A stretch of DNA of 64,000 nt from Kangiella sp. (GTDB lineage Bacteria > Pseudomonadota > Gammaproteobacteria > Enterobacterales > Kangiellaceae), in NCBI GenBank assembly GCA_028284185.1, contig JANQSG010000024.1, positions 44,441 through 108,440 on the forward strand, given 5' to 3'. This document shows, in pieces, positions 7,913 through 16,932 of this stretch. The position numbers were made by a program, and so were the translations under genes. Within the stretch, counting starts at the first letter, position 1. Every line of letters starts with the position of its first letter. The notes below the pieces were generated by a model that did not search any database, had not been told where the DNA came from, and worked only from the letters and a program-made list of their open reading frames with translations.

Positions 7913-9133
7913 TTATTGTGCTTTTAATAGCTGCTGTTTTGGTGACAACTCATTAACGGCGGCTACCAGCTGATTATCAGTTTTATAGGCTTTTTCATCT
8001 GCTACTAATTCACCTGCAAACTCTTGATAATCGACCACTAGATCCGGCGTGATACCTGAATCCTGGATCGAACGATCATTGGGGGTATAATAAAGTGCGG
8101 TGGTTAATTTGATACCACCGCCACCATGAATTGGATAAATGGTTTGCACAGAGCCTTTGCCGTAAGATTGGGTGCCAATCACTTTTGCTCGCTTATGATC
8201 CTGCAAAGCACCAGCAACAATTTCAGATGCCGAGGCTGAAACACCATTAATTAAAATGATCATAGGGCGGTTACGTAAAATATCGCCAGAAGTGGCATTA
8301 TACTCTTGATTGGTATCCGGCAAACGGCCTTTGGTGGCGACAATTAGGCCTTCATGTAAAAACAGATCACTAACATCAACCGCCGTATCCAAAAGTCCAC
8401 CGGGATTATTTCTTAAGTCCAGAATGAATCCCTTTAAGGCAGCCTTGTTTTGTTTTTCCATTTTAGTGATGGCCTGAGTTAAATCTTTAGCGGTTCTGGT
8501 TTGAAATTCACCAATGCGAGCATAGCCGATATGGGGTTCAAGCAGCTCGTAATTAACGCTGGTAAATTGGATGATTTTGCGGGTTAATGTAATTTCTTTT
8601 ATTTCATCGGAGTCTGCTGAAATAACGCTGAGCAAGACTTTGCTATTGGGAATACCACGCAGTAACTCACTACCACCATCAACCGATAAACCTTCGGTGC
8701 TTTTTCCATCAATCGCCATAATGCGATCATTGAGCTTTAAGCCAGCTTTTTGAGCAGGGGAGTTGTTAAAAATAAAACGTACATGAATGGCATCTGCTAA
8801 ATGTTCTGCGCGAATACCAATACCAGCATATTCACCACGAGCAGACTCTTCCAATTGCTCAAAACCATCACTATTTAAAAAGCGTGAATGAGGATCGAGA
8901 TTACTTAACATGCCTTTAATGGCATTTTCCAGAATTTCTTTATCCGATAGCTCTTTGACATAGACCTTTTTAATTTGTGCATAAACGTCGGTTAAAGTAA
9001 CCAACTCGTCTAAAGGCAATTCTTCAATCGGCTTGTCTTGGTTAGCTTCTGACTTAGCGGTTGCTGCTTGGTGCTCTGCATTGGCAGAAAAGCTAATGAA
9101 TAAACTTAGAATGAGTAAAAAAAGTGTACGCAT
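7913..9133 (-). CDS. ctpA: Carboxy-terminal processing serine protease (S41 family, CtpA-like)
   Basis: This is a periplasmic tail-specific protease of the S41/CtpA family that cuts proteins at their C-termini, often cell-wall hydrolases or their regulators. A signal peptide covers about residues 1-19 (cleavage near ANA/EH). A PDZ domain lies at about 95-175 (YAGIGIR), followed by the peptidase core. The catalytic Ser is in the VSASASEIVAGAL segment (about residue 301), and the Lys is in SYGKGSVQT (about 325). It lies downstream of envC on the same strand with a 21-base gap. In many gammaproteobacteria a ctpA gene follows gpmI-envC, so this is a conserved cluster. Confidence 0.93.
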   Translation of the reverse strand: MRTLFLLILSLFISFSANAEHQAATAKSEANQDKPIEELPLDELVTLTDVYAQIKKVYVKELSDKEILENAIKGMLSNLDPHSRFLNSDGFEQLEESARGEYAGIGIRAEHLADAIHVRFIFNNSPAQKAGLKLNDRIMAIDGKSTEGLSVDGGSELLRGIPNSKVLLSVISADSDEIKEITLTRKIIQFTSVNYELLEPHIGYARIGEFQTRTAKDLTQAITKMEKQNKAALKGFILDLRNNPGGLLDTAVDVSDLFLHEGLIVATKGRLPDTNQEYNATSGDILRNRPMIILINGVSASASEIVAGALQDHKRAKVIGTQSYGKGSVQTIYPIHGGGGIKLTTALYYTPNDRSIQDSGITPDLVVDYQEFAGELVADEKAYKTDNQLVAAVNELSPKQQLLKAQ

Positions 9134-9154
9134 ATATTTCTGCCAATCTATATT

Positions 9155-10297
9155 TTAATTTCTAATCCAGCTAAGAGGATTTTGGGGTTTGCCTTTATAA
9201 CGGATTTCAAAATAAAGGCCCGTTTGAGAAAAACCACCACTTTGGCCTATAGTAGCAACTGGCTCACCAGCTTCTACAAAGTCGCCCGCATTTTTTAATA
9301 AAGTTTGATTATGCCCATAAAGCGACAGATAGCCTTGACCATGATCGATAATCGTCATTAGGCCAAAACCACGTAACCAGTCAGAAAAAACTACCCGTCC
9401 TTGAGAAATGGCTTGCACTTGTTTACCTTCTCGACCGGAAATAATGATGCCGTTCCAACGTAATGAGTCGCCAAGTTTAGTACTTCCAAATTTATGTAAC
9501 ACTGAACCCTTGATTGGCCAATTGAGTTTTTTCTTAAACTTTGCCAGACCATTTAAGGACTGTGGCGGGCTAAAGTTCTTAAGCGTTTGTTCCAGTTGTG
9601 CTAACAGCTTTTGCAGTTCCAATTCATTACGTTTTAGCTTGCTCAAGCGCTGGTTGTTATTGGAGTATTCTTTTTTTAACGAAGCCAGAGCAATTTGCTG
9701 CTGCTGTTTTAATGCTTGTTTATTTTTTTGTTGCTGTTTTTGCTTGAGACTTAATTGTTCCAGTTGCGAAATTTTATCAGTAATTTCAATGCCAATTTGA
9801 TTTAGTCTGAGCAAAGTTCGTTGCAATGATTTTATATCATTAATACGAGCTTTATTCAGGTAATCATAGTATTTGAGTATCCGTGTCACTTTGGCCGGAT
9901 CTTCCTGGTTTAACAATAATTTGATGTATTCTTCATTACCGGATACATAGGCACTACGCAATTGGCTGGCTAGCAATTTTTTTTGTACACGGCTATCTGT
10001 TCGTTTTTGTTGCTGTTCTATTTCCAGCTGCTTGAGCTTATGGCGATTAGTTTTGATGGCTTGATTGGTTTGATTTAAGGCTTTAGAGGCTCGTGCTAAT
10101 GCCTTATCAGCTATGACCAGTGATTTTTCTGCTTTGGATTGCAGTTTTCGATTGTTGTTAAGTTCAGTTTGAACTGCTTGAATGGCTTTCTTAAGTTCCT
10201 GCAGTTCCTGCTCGGCTTTTTTCTTGTCGGCATAGGTACTGCTTGCCATAAGCAATAGCAGTATGCTGAGAATCAATTTGCTGATATAAAACTTCAA
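9155..10297 (-). CDS. envC: Murein hydrolase activator EnvC (degenerate M23)
   Basis: EnvC activates periplasmic amidases at the division site and is recruited by FtsEX. The 380-residue protein has a signal peptide (about 1-23), a long Gln/Lys-rich coiled coil (about 24-250) and a C-terminal LytM/M23 domain (about 265-378). The M23 metal ligands are degenerate: the HxGxD-type site reads WNGIII and the final HxH is LYFEIR, so it should not hydrolyse peptidoglycan itself. This is the state expected of EnvC. The gene begins one base after the gpmI stop region, indicating an operon gpmI-envC-ctpA. Confidence 0.94.
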   Translation of the reverse strand: MKFYISKLILSILLLLMASSTYADKKKAEQELQELKKAIQAVQTELNNNRKLQSKAEKSLVIADKALARASKALNQTNQAIKTNRHKLKQLEIEQQQKRTDSRVQKKLLASQLRSAYVSGNEEYIKLLLNQEDPAKVTRILKYYDYLNKARINDIKSLQRTLLRLNQIGIEITDKISQLEQLSLKQKQQQKNKQALKQQQQIALASLKKEYSNNNQRLSKLKRNELELQKLLAQLEQTLKNFSPPQSLNGLAKFKKKLNWPIKGSVLHKFGSTKLGDSLRWNGIIISGREGKQVQAISQGRVVFSDWLRGFGLMTIIDHGQGYLSLYGHNQTLLKNAGDFVEAGEPVATIGQSGGFSQTGLYFEIRYKGKPQNPLSWIRN

Positions 10298-10298
10298 C

Positions 10299-11837
10299 TT
10301 ATTGTACTAATTCAAAAATTGGGCGTCCGGTCATTTCGGCCGGAATCGGTAAATCCATTAGTTGCAACATGGTAGGAGCCAAGTCAGATAAAACACCGTC
10401 AGTAACTATCGCTTTGGCATTACGCCCAATATAAAGTAAAGGCACCGGTTCTGAGGTATGGGCGGTATGAGCTTGTCCCGTAGTGGCATCGGCCATCTTT
10501 TCCGCATTGCCATGATCGGCGGTGATCAAGGCTTCGCCGCCAACTTTTTCCAGTGCCGTGACGATCCGGCCCAGGCAAATATCCAGAGCTTCAATGGCTT
10601 TAACCGTTGCGGCAAAATTACCGGTATGACCCACCATATCCGGATTGGCAAAATTGCAGATGATGACATCATGGCTTTGATTTTCAATTACCTCAACCAG
10701 TTTATCAGTAACCATTGCCGCATTCATTTCCGGTTGCAAATCATAGGTGGTAATATCGGGCGAGGGGATTAATTCGCGATCTTCACCATTAAACGGTGTT
10801 TCAATACCGCCATTAAAAAAGAAGGTTACGTGTGCATACTTTTCCGTTTCTGCGATGCGTAATTGTTTTTTACCCAGATTTTGCAGGTGTTCGCCCAACA
10901 CGTTCTGCATACTGATTGGTGCATAGGCTACGGAAGTATCAATATCGGCAGCATACTGCGTTAACATCACAAAATCGGCCAGTTTCGGACAAGCTTTGCG
11001 TCCAAAACCATTAAAGTCGCTATTCACAAAAGCACGGCTTAATTGGCGAGCACGATCGGCGCGATAGTTCATAAAAATCACTGTATCACCATCTGCAATT
11101 GGTGCTTCGTCGCCAATAATAGTGGTTTTAACAAACTCATCATTTTCATCACGCGCATAAGCCGCTGCAAGCGCTTCTGTAGCAGAATCAAACTGAAATT
11201 CAGCTTTAGCCAGAGTTAACATATCATAGGCCGCTTCGACTCTTTCCCAGCGATTATCACGATCCATCGCATAATAACGTCCGGTCATAGTAGCAATGCG
11301 GCCAACGCCTGTTTTCGCACATGCTTTCTCAAGCAGTTCAATACTGGGCTGGGCCGAGCGTGGCGGCATATCGCGACCATCCAGAAATGCGTGGATATAA
11401 AGCTTCTCGGCGCCCCGCTGTTTTGCTAATTGGATGGCTGCGTGAATATGTTCTTCATGACTATGAACACCACCAGGCGAAAGCAAACCCAGCAGGTGAA
11501 CTGCTTTATCATTGGCTACCGCCTTATCAATGGCATTAACTAAAACTGCATTTTCAAAAAAGTCACCATCAGCAATGGCTTTGCTGATGCGGGTATAGTC
11601 TTGATAAACCACCCGGCCAGCCCCTAAATTCAGGTGACCAACTTCGGAATTGCCCATTTGACCTGCAGGCAAGCCCACGTCGGCTCCAGAGCCTGATACT
11701 AAGGTCTTGGAATATTGAGCCCAGTACTTATCCCAGTTAGGAGTATCCGCCGCCATAATAGCGTTGTCTTGCGGATCTTCCGAGTAGCCCCAGCCATCAA
11801 GGATAATAAGTGCCATAGGTTTGGGTGATTTAATCAT
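10299..11837 (-). CDS. gpmI: 2,3-bisphosphoglycerate-independent phosphoglycerate mutase
   Basis: This enzyme interconverts 3- and 2-phosphoglycerate in glycolysis and gluconeogenesis using two manganese ions. The 512-residue length is standard. N-terminal LIILDGWGY contains the first metal Asp, [15 protein letters not shown] holds the phosphoserine nucleophile, and [22 protein letters not shown] and [10 protein letters not shown] are all intact. The ATG is preceded on the minus strand by an AGG-type signal. It heads the gpmI-envC-ctpA cluster conserved in gammaproteobacteria. The promoter must lie in the 78-base gap toward the S9 peptidase gene; I did not identify it with confidence. Confidence 0.97.
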   Translation of the reverse strand: MIKSPKPMALIILDGWGYSEDPQDNAIMAADTPNWDKYWAQYSKTLVSGSGADVGLPAGQMGNSEVGHLNLGAGRVVYQDYTRISKAIADGDFFENAVLVNAIDKAVANDKAVHLLGLLSPGGVHSHEEHIHAAIQLAKQRGAEKLYIHAFLDGRDMPPRSAQPSIELLEKACAKTGVGRIATMTGRYYAMDRDNRWERVEAAYDMLTLAKAEFQFDSATEALAAAYARDENDEFVKTTIIGDEAPIADGDTVIFMNYRADRARQLSRAFVNSDFNGFGRKACPKLADFVMLTQYAADIDTSVAYAPISMQNVLGEHLQNLGKKQLRIAETEKYAHVTFFFNGGIETPFNGEDRELIPSPDITTYDLQPEMNAAMVTDKLVEVIENQSHDVIICNFANPDMVGHTGNFAATVKAIEALDICLGRIVTALEKVGGEALITADHGNAEKMADATTGQAHTAHTSEPVPLLYIGRNAKAIVTDGVLSDLAPTMLQLMDLPIPAEMTGRPIFELVQ

Positions 11838-11915
11838 AATTCTGCCTATTAATTATTAATGAGCGTAAGTCTCATTAGTTTATATTTTAAACCAAAGAAC
11901 TTACTGCTCATAGCC

Positions 11916-13853
11916 TTATGATCCCATGTGTTTTTTCAAGAAGGCCAGCGTTTGCTGATAAAATTCTTCAACATTTTCTGGATTGGTAAAACCATGACCT
12001 TCTTTTTCTTTGAACATCCACTGGTAAGGCAAGTCCAGATCATCGAGAGCTTCTTTTAACTGGAAAGCATGCTCATCAGGGACTCTTTTATCTTTTCCTC
12101 CGTGCACAACAAAAATAGGGGTCTTCAAATTCTTGATATGGGTTATAGGTGAGTTCTGTTTGAGTAGTTTGGGATCGCTACCGTATATTTTTTTTGCTTG
12201 TGCATTTACTGAGTCAACTTCTGTATAGTCAGCTTCACTGGCTTGTAACTCAAGATTATAAGGCCCTGCGGCGGCAATTGAACACTTAAACAAGCCAGGT
12301 TCAATTAAGGGAGCCATAGTGGCAGAGTAGCCTCCGAAGCTCCAGCCCATAATGCAAACCTTATCATTATCAATATAAGGCAATTTTAAAGCCCACTTGG
12401 TACCATCAATAATATCGTTTTGTATCAGGGTTCCTCCCTTTTGGTAAGCAATTTCCTCAAAATCAAGGCCGTAACCGCCAGAACCACGGTAATTAACCTG
12501 CAAAACGGCATATCCATTGTTGGCTAGCATTTGCACTGTATCCTCGTAGCGCCAAGTATCTTGGACTTTATAAGGACCACCATGCACATAAACCACTAAG
12601 GGGTGCTTGGTATTTTTATCATTATTGGGCAAAGTTAAGTAACCGTGAATATTGGTTTTATCTCGAGTCTGGAATTCAATAGGCTCTTTGCTTGCCATAT
12701 CCTCAGGTTTGAGCCAGGATTTTTTACTGGCTATATAATCAGCGCCATTGGTGGAAGTGTTGTATAAGTAAAAATCACCAGGATTCTTATCGCTACTGAC
12801 GCGAACGATCATTAGGCTTCCATCTTTATTAGAGGAGAAGAATTCGACATTGTGTTCAGGGAAAGCTTTTAATAATCCTTTGTGTATTGCTACGAACTTA
12901 TTGTTATCGTCAAAATAAGTATAAGATACCTTGCCCGACATTAGACTAACACCCAGAATATCATTAGTGATGGGATCTATTAGGAAGTCATCAATATCAA
13001 AGGTTTTATCCTGAAATAATACTGACAGTTCATCTTGTTGGATTCGATATTTATATAAAGTTAAAGGTCCGCCTGCGCGATAAGCCTGTAAATAGAGGGT
13101 GTTATTATCTTCGCTGGTAATAATTGGCGATAGATCTGAAAGTTGGTGGTTATCTGCAACATCTTGCCACTCATTTTTTTCATATTTGAAAGATCTATAT
13201 TCACCTTTTCTATCGATCCCAAAACCCAAAATAGGCATTCCAGTATTATTTAATGCCATCTCCATATTACCAATGGGAGTCATGGTAATCCGTTTCCGCT
13301 TTGCGGTATATACATTTAATTTATAAAGGAAAAAACCACCATCTTCATCTCTGGCATACGGATATGACAGTATCATGATATGTTTAGGATCATTGGGTAA
13401 AAGATGCACGATTTCCCCGTATGCATAAATTGCTTGGACCCCTTTACGCAATTTGCTTATTGTCCCTGCGGCTTGCCCCTGAAAACCAAAAATAACCTCT
13501 CGTTTTGGGTTATCAATACTCATAGCATAAATCTGGCCATAGCTTACCGGCTGCTCAGCCCAGCCATGCTGAAAGCTCTTGGTAAAAATAATTCTTTCGT
13601 CATTTATCCAGTGGAAGTTTCTAACGTGCTCATTTTCTCCAAATTTCTGGCCAGTAATCACTTTTAAATCTTTTATATTCAGAACTACTAGAATAGTGCG
13701 ATCCTTGACTGGAACCGTTGCTGCCAGATGTTTGCCATCAGGAGAAATTTTGATCTGTTCAAATTGATTTTTCTTGGCAAAACTACTTAAAGGGATTGGT
13801 TTGCTATAGGTCACAAAAGGCACAAAAACTAGTAGAAAAAGCCACTTTTTCAT
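11916..13853 (-). CDS. Secreted S9 prolyl oligopeptidase-family peptidase
   Basis: This is a 645-residue exported serine peptidase of the S9 family, probably an acylaminoacyl- or dipeptidyl-peptidase-like enzyme acting on peptides in the periplasm or medium. A signal peptide covers about residues 1-17. A beta-propeller spans roughly 25-390, and an alpha/beta-hydrolase domain runs from about 400 to the end. The catalytic triad is visible as Ser in GWSFGGYSA, Asp in the VVHGGKDKRVP loop and His in KEGHGFTNP. It is transcribed singly. Several secreted peptidases in this window fit a proteolytic lifestyle, which is an inference. Exact specificity cannot be told. Confidence 0.9.
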   Translation of the reverse strand: MKKWLFLLVFVPFVTYSKPIPLSSFAKKNQFEQIKISPDGKHLAATVPVKDRTILVVLNIKDLKVITGQKFGENEHVRNFHWINDERIIFTKSFQHGWAEQPVSYGQIYAMSIDNPKREVIFGFQGQAAGTISKLRKGVQAIYAYGEIVHLLPNDPKHIMILSYPYARDEDGGFFLYKLNVYTAKRKRITMTPIGNMEMALNNTGMPILGFGIDRKGEYRSFKYEKNEWQDVADNHQLSDLSPIITSEDNNTLYLQAYRAGGPLTLYKYRIQQDELSVLFQDKTFDIDDFLIDPITNDILGVSLMSGKVSYTYFDDNNKFVAIHKGLLKAFPEHNVEFFSSNKDGSLMIVRVSSDKNPGDFYLYNTSTNGADYIASKKSWLKPEDMASKEPIEFQTRDKTNIHGYLTLPNNDKNTKHPLVVYVHGGPYKVQDTWRYEDTVQMLANNGYAVLQVNYRGSGGYGLDFEEIAYQKGGTLIQNDIIDGTKWALKLPYIDNDKVCIMGWSFGGYSATMAPLIEPGLFKCSIAAAGPYNLELQASEADYTEVDSVNAQAKKIYGSDPKLLKQNSPITHIKNLKTPIFVVHGGKDKRVPDEHAFQLKEALDDLDLPYQWMFKEKEGHGFTNPENVEEFYQQTLAFLKKHMGS

Positions 13854-14074
13854 TGGGTTTCCTGATTATTAATTATGTTTTATATGATGGATTATAAAGT
13901 GGTGTTAATTAAAGTAAAACCATATGATGCATAAAGTTTGTACTGGGCTGTAAATAATTGGTAACACTAAACTTATTGAAATTGTTAGTATAATCCCCAT
14001 ATATTAGAGTAATAAGTCGCTTGGTAAGCGACGTTTTTAAAACTAATTTTTTATAACTATAACAGGAGCTTGCT

Positions 14075-14995
14075 ATGGAAGTTGGTGTCATTGGTGCAAT
14101 AGTTGCATTTGTTATCTTTTTATTATTTTCGGGGATCAAAACTGTATCTCAAGGCTATGAATATACGGTAGAGCGTTTTGGCAAACTGCGAAAAGTGTTG
14201 CCACCAGGGTTACATATCATTATCCCTGTTTTCGATAAAATCGGCGCTAAAGTCAATATGATGGAGCAGGTTCTGGATATTCCAGCACAACAAGTGATCT
14301 CACAAGATAACGCCACTGTGACGATTGATGCGGTCTGTTTTTATCAAGTGGTGGATCCAGTAAAAGCAACTTATGAAGTGAATCAATTGCACCGCGCTAT
14401 GCAGAACTTGGTGATGACTAATATCCGTACTGTTTTGGGTTCGATGGATTTGGACGAAATGTTATCGAAGCGTGATGAAATTAATGCGCGTATTCTAGGA
14501 ATTGTGGATGAAGCTACTAATCCCTGGGGTGTGAAAGTCACGCGTATTGAGATTAAAGATATTTTACCGCCACGTGATTTGGTGGATGCGATGGCGCGGC
14601 AGATGAAGGCGGAGCGTGTTAAGCGTGCGCAAATCCTTGAAGCCGAAGGCTTGAAACAATCGGAAGTATTGGAAGCGGAAGGTCAAAAGCAGGCACAAAT
14701 CCTGAAAGCAGAAGGTGAGCGTGAAGCGGCATTTCGTGAAGCGGAAGCACGTGAGCGTTTGGCCGAAGCGGAAGCAAACGCAACCAGCATGGTATCGAAA
14801 GCGATTGCCGAAGGTAACGTGCAGGCGATTAACTATTTCGTAGCGCAAAAATATGTGGACGCTTTAGGCCAAATCGCTACCTCGGATAATCAAAAAGTTT
14901 TGATGATGCCGGTGGAAGCGGCTTCGGTTATCGGTTCGGTGGCTGGTGTCGCTGAATTGGCCAAAGAAGCCTTTGGCGATAAAGCGAAATCTTAA
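14075..14995 (+). CDS. qmcA: SPFH/band 7 membrane protein (QmcA/stomatin type)
   Basis: Stomatin-like SPFH proteins oligomerise at the inner membrane and help organise membrane domains and protease partners. The product (306 aa) has one N-terminal membrane helix (about residues 5-22). A band 7 domain follows (GYEYTVERFGK to about 190), then a Glu/Ala-rich coiled coil made of short repeats around AEG and EAE (about 185-255). GGAG (14066-14069, within AACAGGAGCTT) lies upstream of the ATG at 14075. It is followed after 11 bases by an NfeD-like gene, the standard partner, so the two form a functional pair. The direct partner protease is not in the window. Confidence 0.93.
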   Translation: MEVGVIGAIVAFVIFLLFSGIKTVSQGYEYTVERFGKLRKVLPPGLHIIIPVFDKIGAKVNMMEQVLDIPAQQVISQDNATVTIDAVCFYQVVDPVKATYEVNQLHRAMQNLVMTNIRTVLGSMDLDEMLSKRDEINARILGIVDEATNPWGVKVTRIEIKDILPPRDLVDAMARQMKAERVKRAQILEAEGLKQSEVLEAEGQKQAQILKAEGEREAAFREAEARERLAEAEANATSMVSKAIAEGNVQAINYFVAQKYVDALGQIATSDNQKVLMMPVEAASVIGSVAGVAELAKEAFGDKAKS

Positions 14996-15006
14996 GAGGT
15001 GTTGCT

Positions 15007-15459
15007 ATGGAATTTTTCATGAACATGGAATATTGGCACTGGCTGGTGATTGGCCTGGTGCTATTAATTCTGGAAATGTTTGCCCCGGGCGCCATTTTAT
15101 TATGGTTTGGAGTAGCTGGTTTAGTGGTTGGGGTTTTGCAACTGATCTTTGGCGATTTGCTTGGCCCGCAAATGCAATGGTTGCTATTCTCGGTGTTCTC
15201 AATCGTCAGCATTGTGGCCTGGAAGTCCTATGCTAAAAAACACAAGATTGATGTGCGTGATGAAAACGATACCTTGAATCAGCGTGGTAAAGCCTTGATT
15301 GGCAAAGAATTTGTCTTAAGTGAAGCTATTATTAATGGTGTCGGTAAAGCCAAAGTCGGTGATACTCATTGGAGGGTATTAGGACCGGATCTGGGTGTAA
15401 ACTCCCGTGTTAAAGTGGTTGGATTTGAAGGTGCCAGTTTAAAAGTTGAGGCGGCTTAA
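15007..15459 (+). CDS. NfeD-like membrane protein
   Basis: A short NfeD-family protein (150 aa), related to E. coli YbbK. It has two to three membrane helices in residues 10-75 and a C-terminal OB-fold domain (about 90-148) with the family motif GDTHWRVLGPDL. NfeD proteins work with the SPFH protein encoded just upstream in membrane quality control; the 11-base spacing and GAGG signal support one transcript. The peptidase domain found in long NfeD proteins is absent. A hairpin with a T-run follows the gene. Confidence 0.92.
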   Translation: MEFFMNMEYWHWLVIGLVLLILEMFAPGAILLWFGVAGLVVGVLQLIFGDLLGPQMQWLLFSVFSIVSIVAWKSYAKKHKIDVRDENDTLNQRGKALIGKEFVLSEAIINGVGKAKVGDTHWRVLGPDLGVNSRVKVVGFEGASLKVEAA

Positions 15460-15484
15460 AAATTAATTCATTGATATTTGATGG

Positions 15485-15512
15485 AAAGGCAAATCGTAAG
15501 ATTTGCCTTTTT
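15485..15512 (+). terminator. Rho-independent terminator after the SPFH-NfeD pair
   Basis: An 11-base perfect stem (AAAGGCAAATC with GATTTGCCTTT) around a GTAA tetraloop is followed by TT. It lies 26 bases after the NfeD stop codon and separates this pair from the yibN operon. Confidence 0.88.
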
Positions 15513-15555
15513 GTGTTTTACCCCTTGAAAAACTGGGCTTAAGGGTTGATTTGTG

Positions 15556-15561
15556 TATAAT
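15556..15561 (+). promoter_or_regulatory. Putative -10 element of the yibN-grxC-secB-gpsA promoter
   Basis: A perfect TATAAT lies 49 bases before the yibN start, just after the NfeD terminator, in the only gap that can hold a promoter for this gene group. No good -35 hexamer is seen at 16-18 bases upstream, so the call rests on the -10 and its location. Confidence 0.45.
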
Positions 15562-15609
15562 GCTCTATCTTATTTTGTTGGCTGAATCAGCAACAATTCC
15601 ATAAAAGCA

Positions 15610-16047
15610 ATGAATTTTATTATGGATCAGTTAATCGAATTTTTTACTAATCACTATATTTTGGGTAGCGCCTGGATTTTGACGGCTTTATTAATCATTG
15701 CCAGTTATATCCAAACTGCAACCAGTGGTTCATTGGCTTTAACGCCTATGTTGGCGACAGATCTGGTTAACCGTCAAGATGGACAGTTGGTGGACTTGCG
15801 CGCCATTGCCGATTTTAATAAAGGCCATATTCCAGGCTCTATCAATGTCCCTTTCACTAAATTAAAAGATAGCGTTAAAGAGCTTGAAAAGTACCAAGAG
15901 ATCCCAATGATTATGGTTTGTAACACTGGTGTCCAGGCGGGTGCGGCCTCAACCATTTTGCGTGGTCATGGTTTTAAGCAGGTACATAAACTTAAAGGCG
16001 GTATCCAATCCTGGGTGGCTGATAATTTGCCACTGAAAAAAGGCTAG
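15610..16047 (+). CDS. yibN: Rhodanese-domain membrane protein (YibN type)
   Basis: A membrane-anchored rhodanese homologue. One hydrophobic helix (about residues 16-36) precedes a single rhodanese domain (about 50-140) with LVDLRAIADFNKGHIPGS and the active-site loop VCNTGVQA, where Cys104 would carry the sulfane sulfur. The gene order yibN-grxC-secB-gpsA is the same as in E. coli. Its physiological substrate is not known; association with protein export or redox genes is positional. A second in-frame ATG at 15622 is a possible start. Confidence 0.9.
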   Translation: MNFIMDQLIEFFTNHYILGSAWILTALLIIASYIQTATSGSLALTPMLATDLVNRQDGQLVDLRAIADFNKGHIPGSINVPFTKLKDSVKELEKYQEIPMIMVCNTGVQAGAASTILRGHGFKQVHKLKGGIQSWVADNLPLKKG

Positions 16048-16076
16048 ATATTGCTGAAATCCAGGTGTAAGCAGTG

Positions 16077-16346
16077 ATGAAAGAACAAGCAAAATTAGTG
16101 ATCTATACCAAAGTGTATTGCCCTTATTGCATAAGAGCTAAACATTTGTTGAATTCACTAAATTTGAATTATCAAGAGATTTCAGTGGATGGTAAGCCAC
16201 AGTTGCAAGATGAAATGGTGCGGTTAGCTGGCGTGCGTACCGTTCCACAGATTTTCATCAACGATAAACCGATTGGTGGATGTGATGATTTACATGCTCT
16301 GCATAGAGCAAATAAATTGGAAGCCCTGATTTATCCGGCTTCTTAA
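16077..16346 (+). CDS. grxC: Glutaredoxin 3
   Basis: GrxC is a small glutathione-dependent disulfide reductase. The dithiol active site CPYC lies near residues 16-19, and the cis-Pro segment RTVPQIFIND and the glutathione-binding GGCDD motif are present. Two adjacent starts exist, GTG 16074 and ATG 16077; the ATG is taken, with AGGTG (16063-16067) upstream serving either. Length 89 aa is normal. It lies 29 bases after yibN and before secB in the conserved order. Confidence 0.95.
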   Translation: MKEQAKLVIYTKVYCPYCIRAKHLLNSLNLNYQEISVDGKPQLQDEMVRLAGVRTVPQIFINDKPIGGCDDLHALHRANKLEALIYPAS

Positions 16347-16380
16347 ATGAATCTATTTTAAAAGATAAAGAGAGAAAATA

Positions 16381-16896
16381 ATGGCTGAGAACGATCAAAT
16401 CGAAAATAACCAAGAGCAAACCGTAGAGACTCCTGAAGGCGTTCAGTTAAATATTCAGACTATTTATGCTAAAGACGTATCTTTTGAGTCGCCTAGCTCA
16501 CCAAACATCTTTTTAGAAGAATACAAGCCAGATATTAACGTTAATCTTGGTAACAATGCTAAAGATCTGGAAAATGATGCTTACGAAGTCGATTTACAAG
16601 TGACAGTAACTTCTAAAGTTGGAGAGAAAACGGCTTATATTGCGGAAGTAAAATACGGCGGTGTATTTACTATTAAAGGTTTGGATGATGAGACAAAATC
16701 CCGTGTGTTAAGAACTTTCTGCCCGGAGCAATTATTCCCATATGTGCGTGAAGCAGTTTCTGAAACCATTGCACGTGGCGGTTTCCCGCGCTTTGTATTA
16801 AATCCAATCAACTTTAATGCTTTGTATGAGCAGGCGTTACAGCAGGCTCAGCAACAACAAGCACAAGCTGGCCAACCAGCCGAAGGCCAGGCTTAA
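16381..16896 (+). CDS. secB: Protein-export chaperone SecB
   Basis: SecB is a tetrameric cytoplasmic chaperone that keeps preproteins unfolded and hands them to SecA. The product is 171 aa. It has the family core FLEEYKPDINVNLG, the central segment EVKYGGVFTI, and the helical RGGFPRFVLNPINF motif. A Gln/Ala-rich tail of about 20 residues ends the protein. An AGAGAGAAAAT stretch precedes the ATG. It sits between grxC and gpsA as in other gammaproteobacteria, and matches the window's load of exported proteins. Confidence 0.97.
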   Translation: MAENDQIENNQEQTVETPEGVQLNIQTIYAKDVSFESPSSPNIFLEEYKPDINVNLGNNAKDLENDAYEVDLQVTVTSKVGEKTAYIAEVKYGGVFTIKGLDDETKSRVLRTFCPEQLFPYVREAVSETIARGGFPRFVLNPINFNALYEQALQQAQQQQAQAGQPAEGQA

Positions 16897-16932
16897 TAGC
16901 ACTTGTTTAGACGCCTATCTGTTAAAGAAAGT

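Noticed and set aside
9155..10297. Possible inactivating mutations in the M23 domain of EnvC
   Set aside because: Loss of the metal ligands is the normal state of EnvC, which activates amidases and does not cut peptidoglycan.
14564..14848. Antisense reading frame opposite the SPFH gene
   Set aside because: The opposite strand of the repetitive Glu/Ala codons stays open by chance; no start signal or family resemblance.
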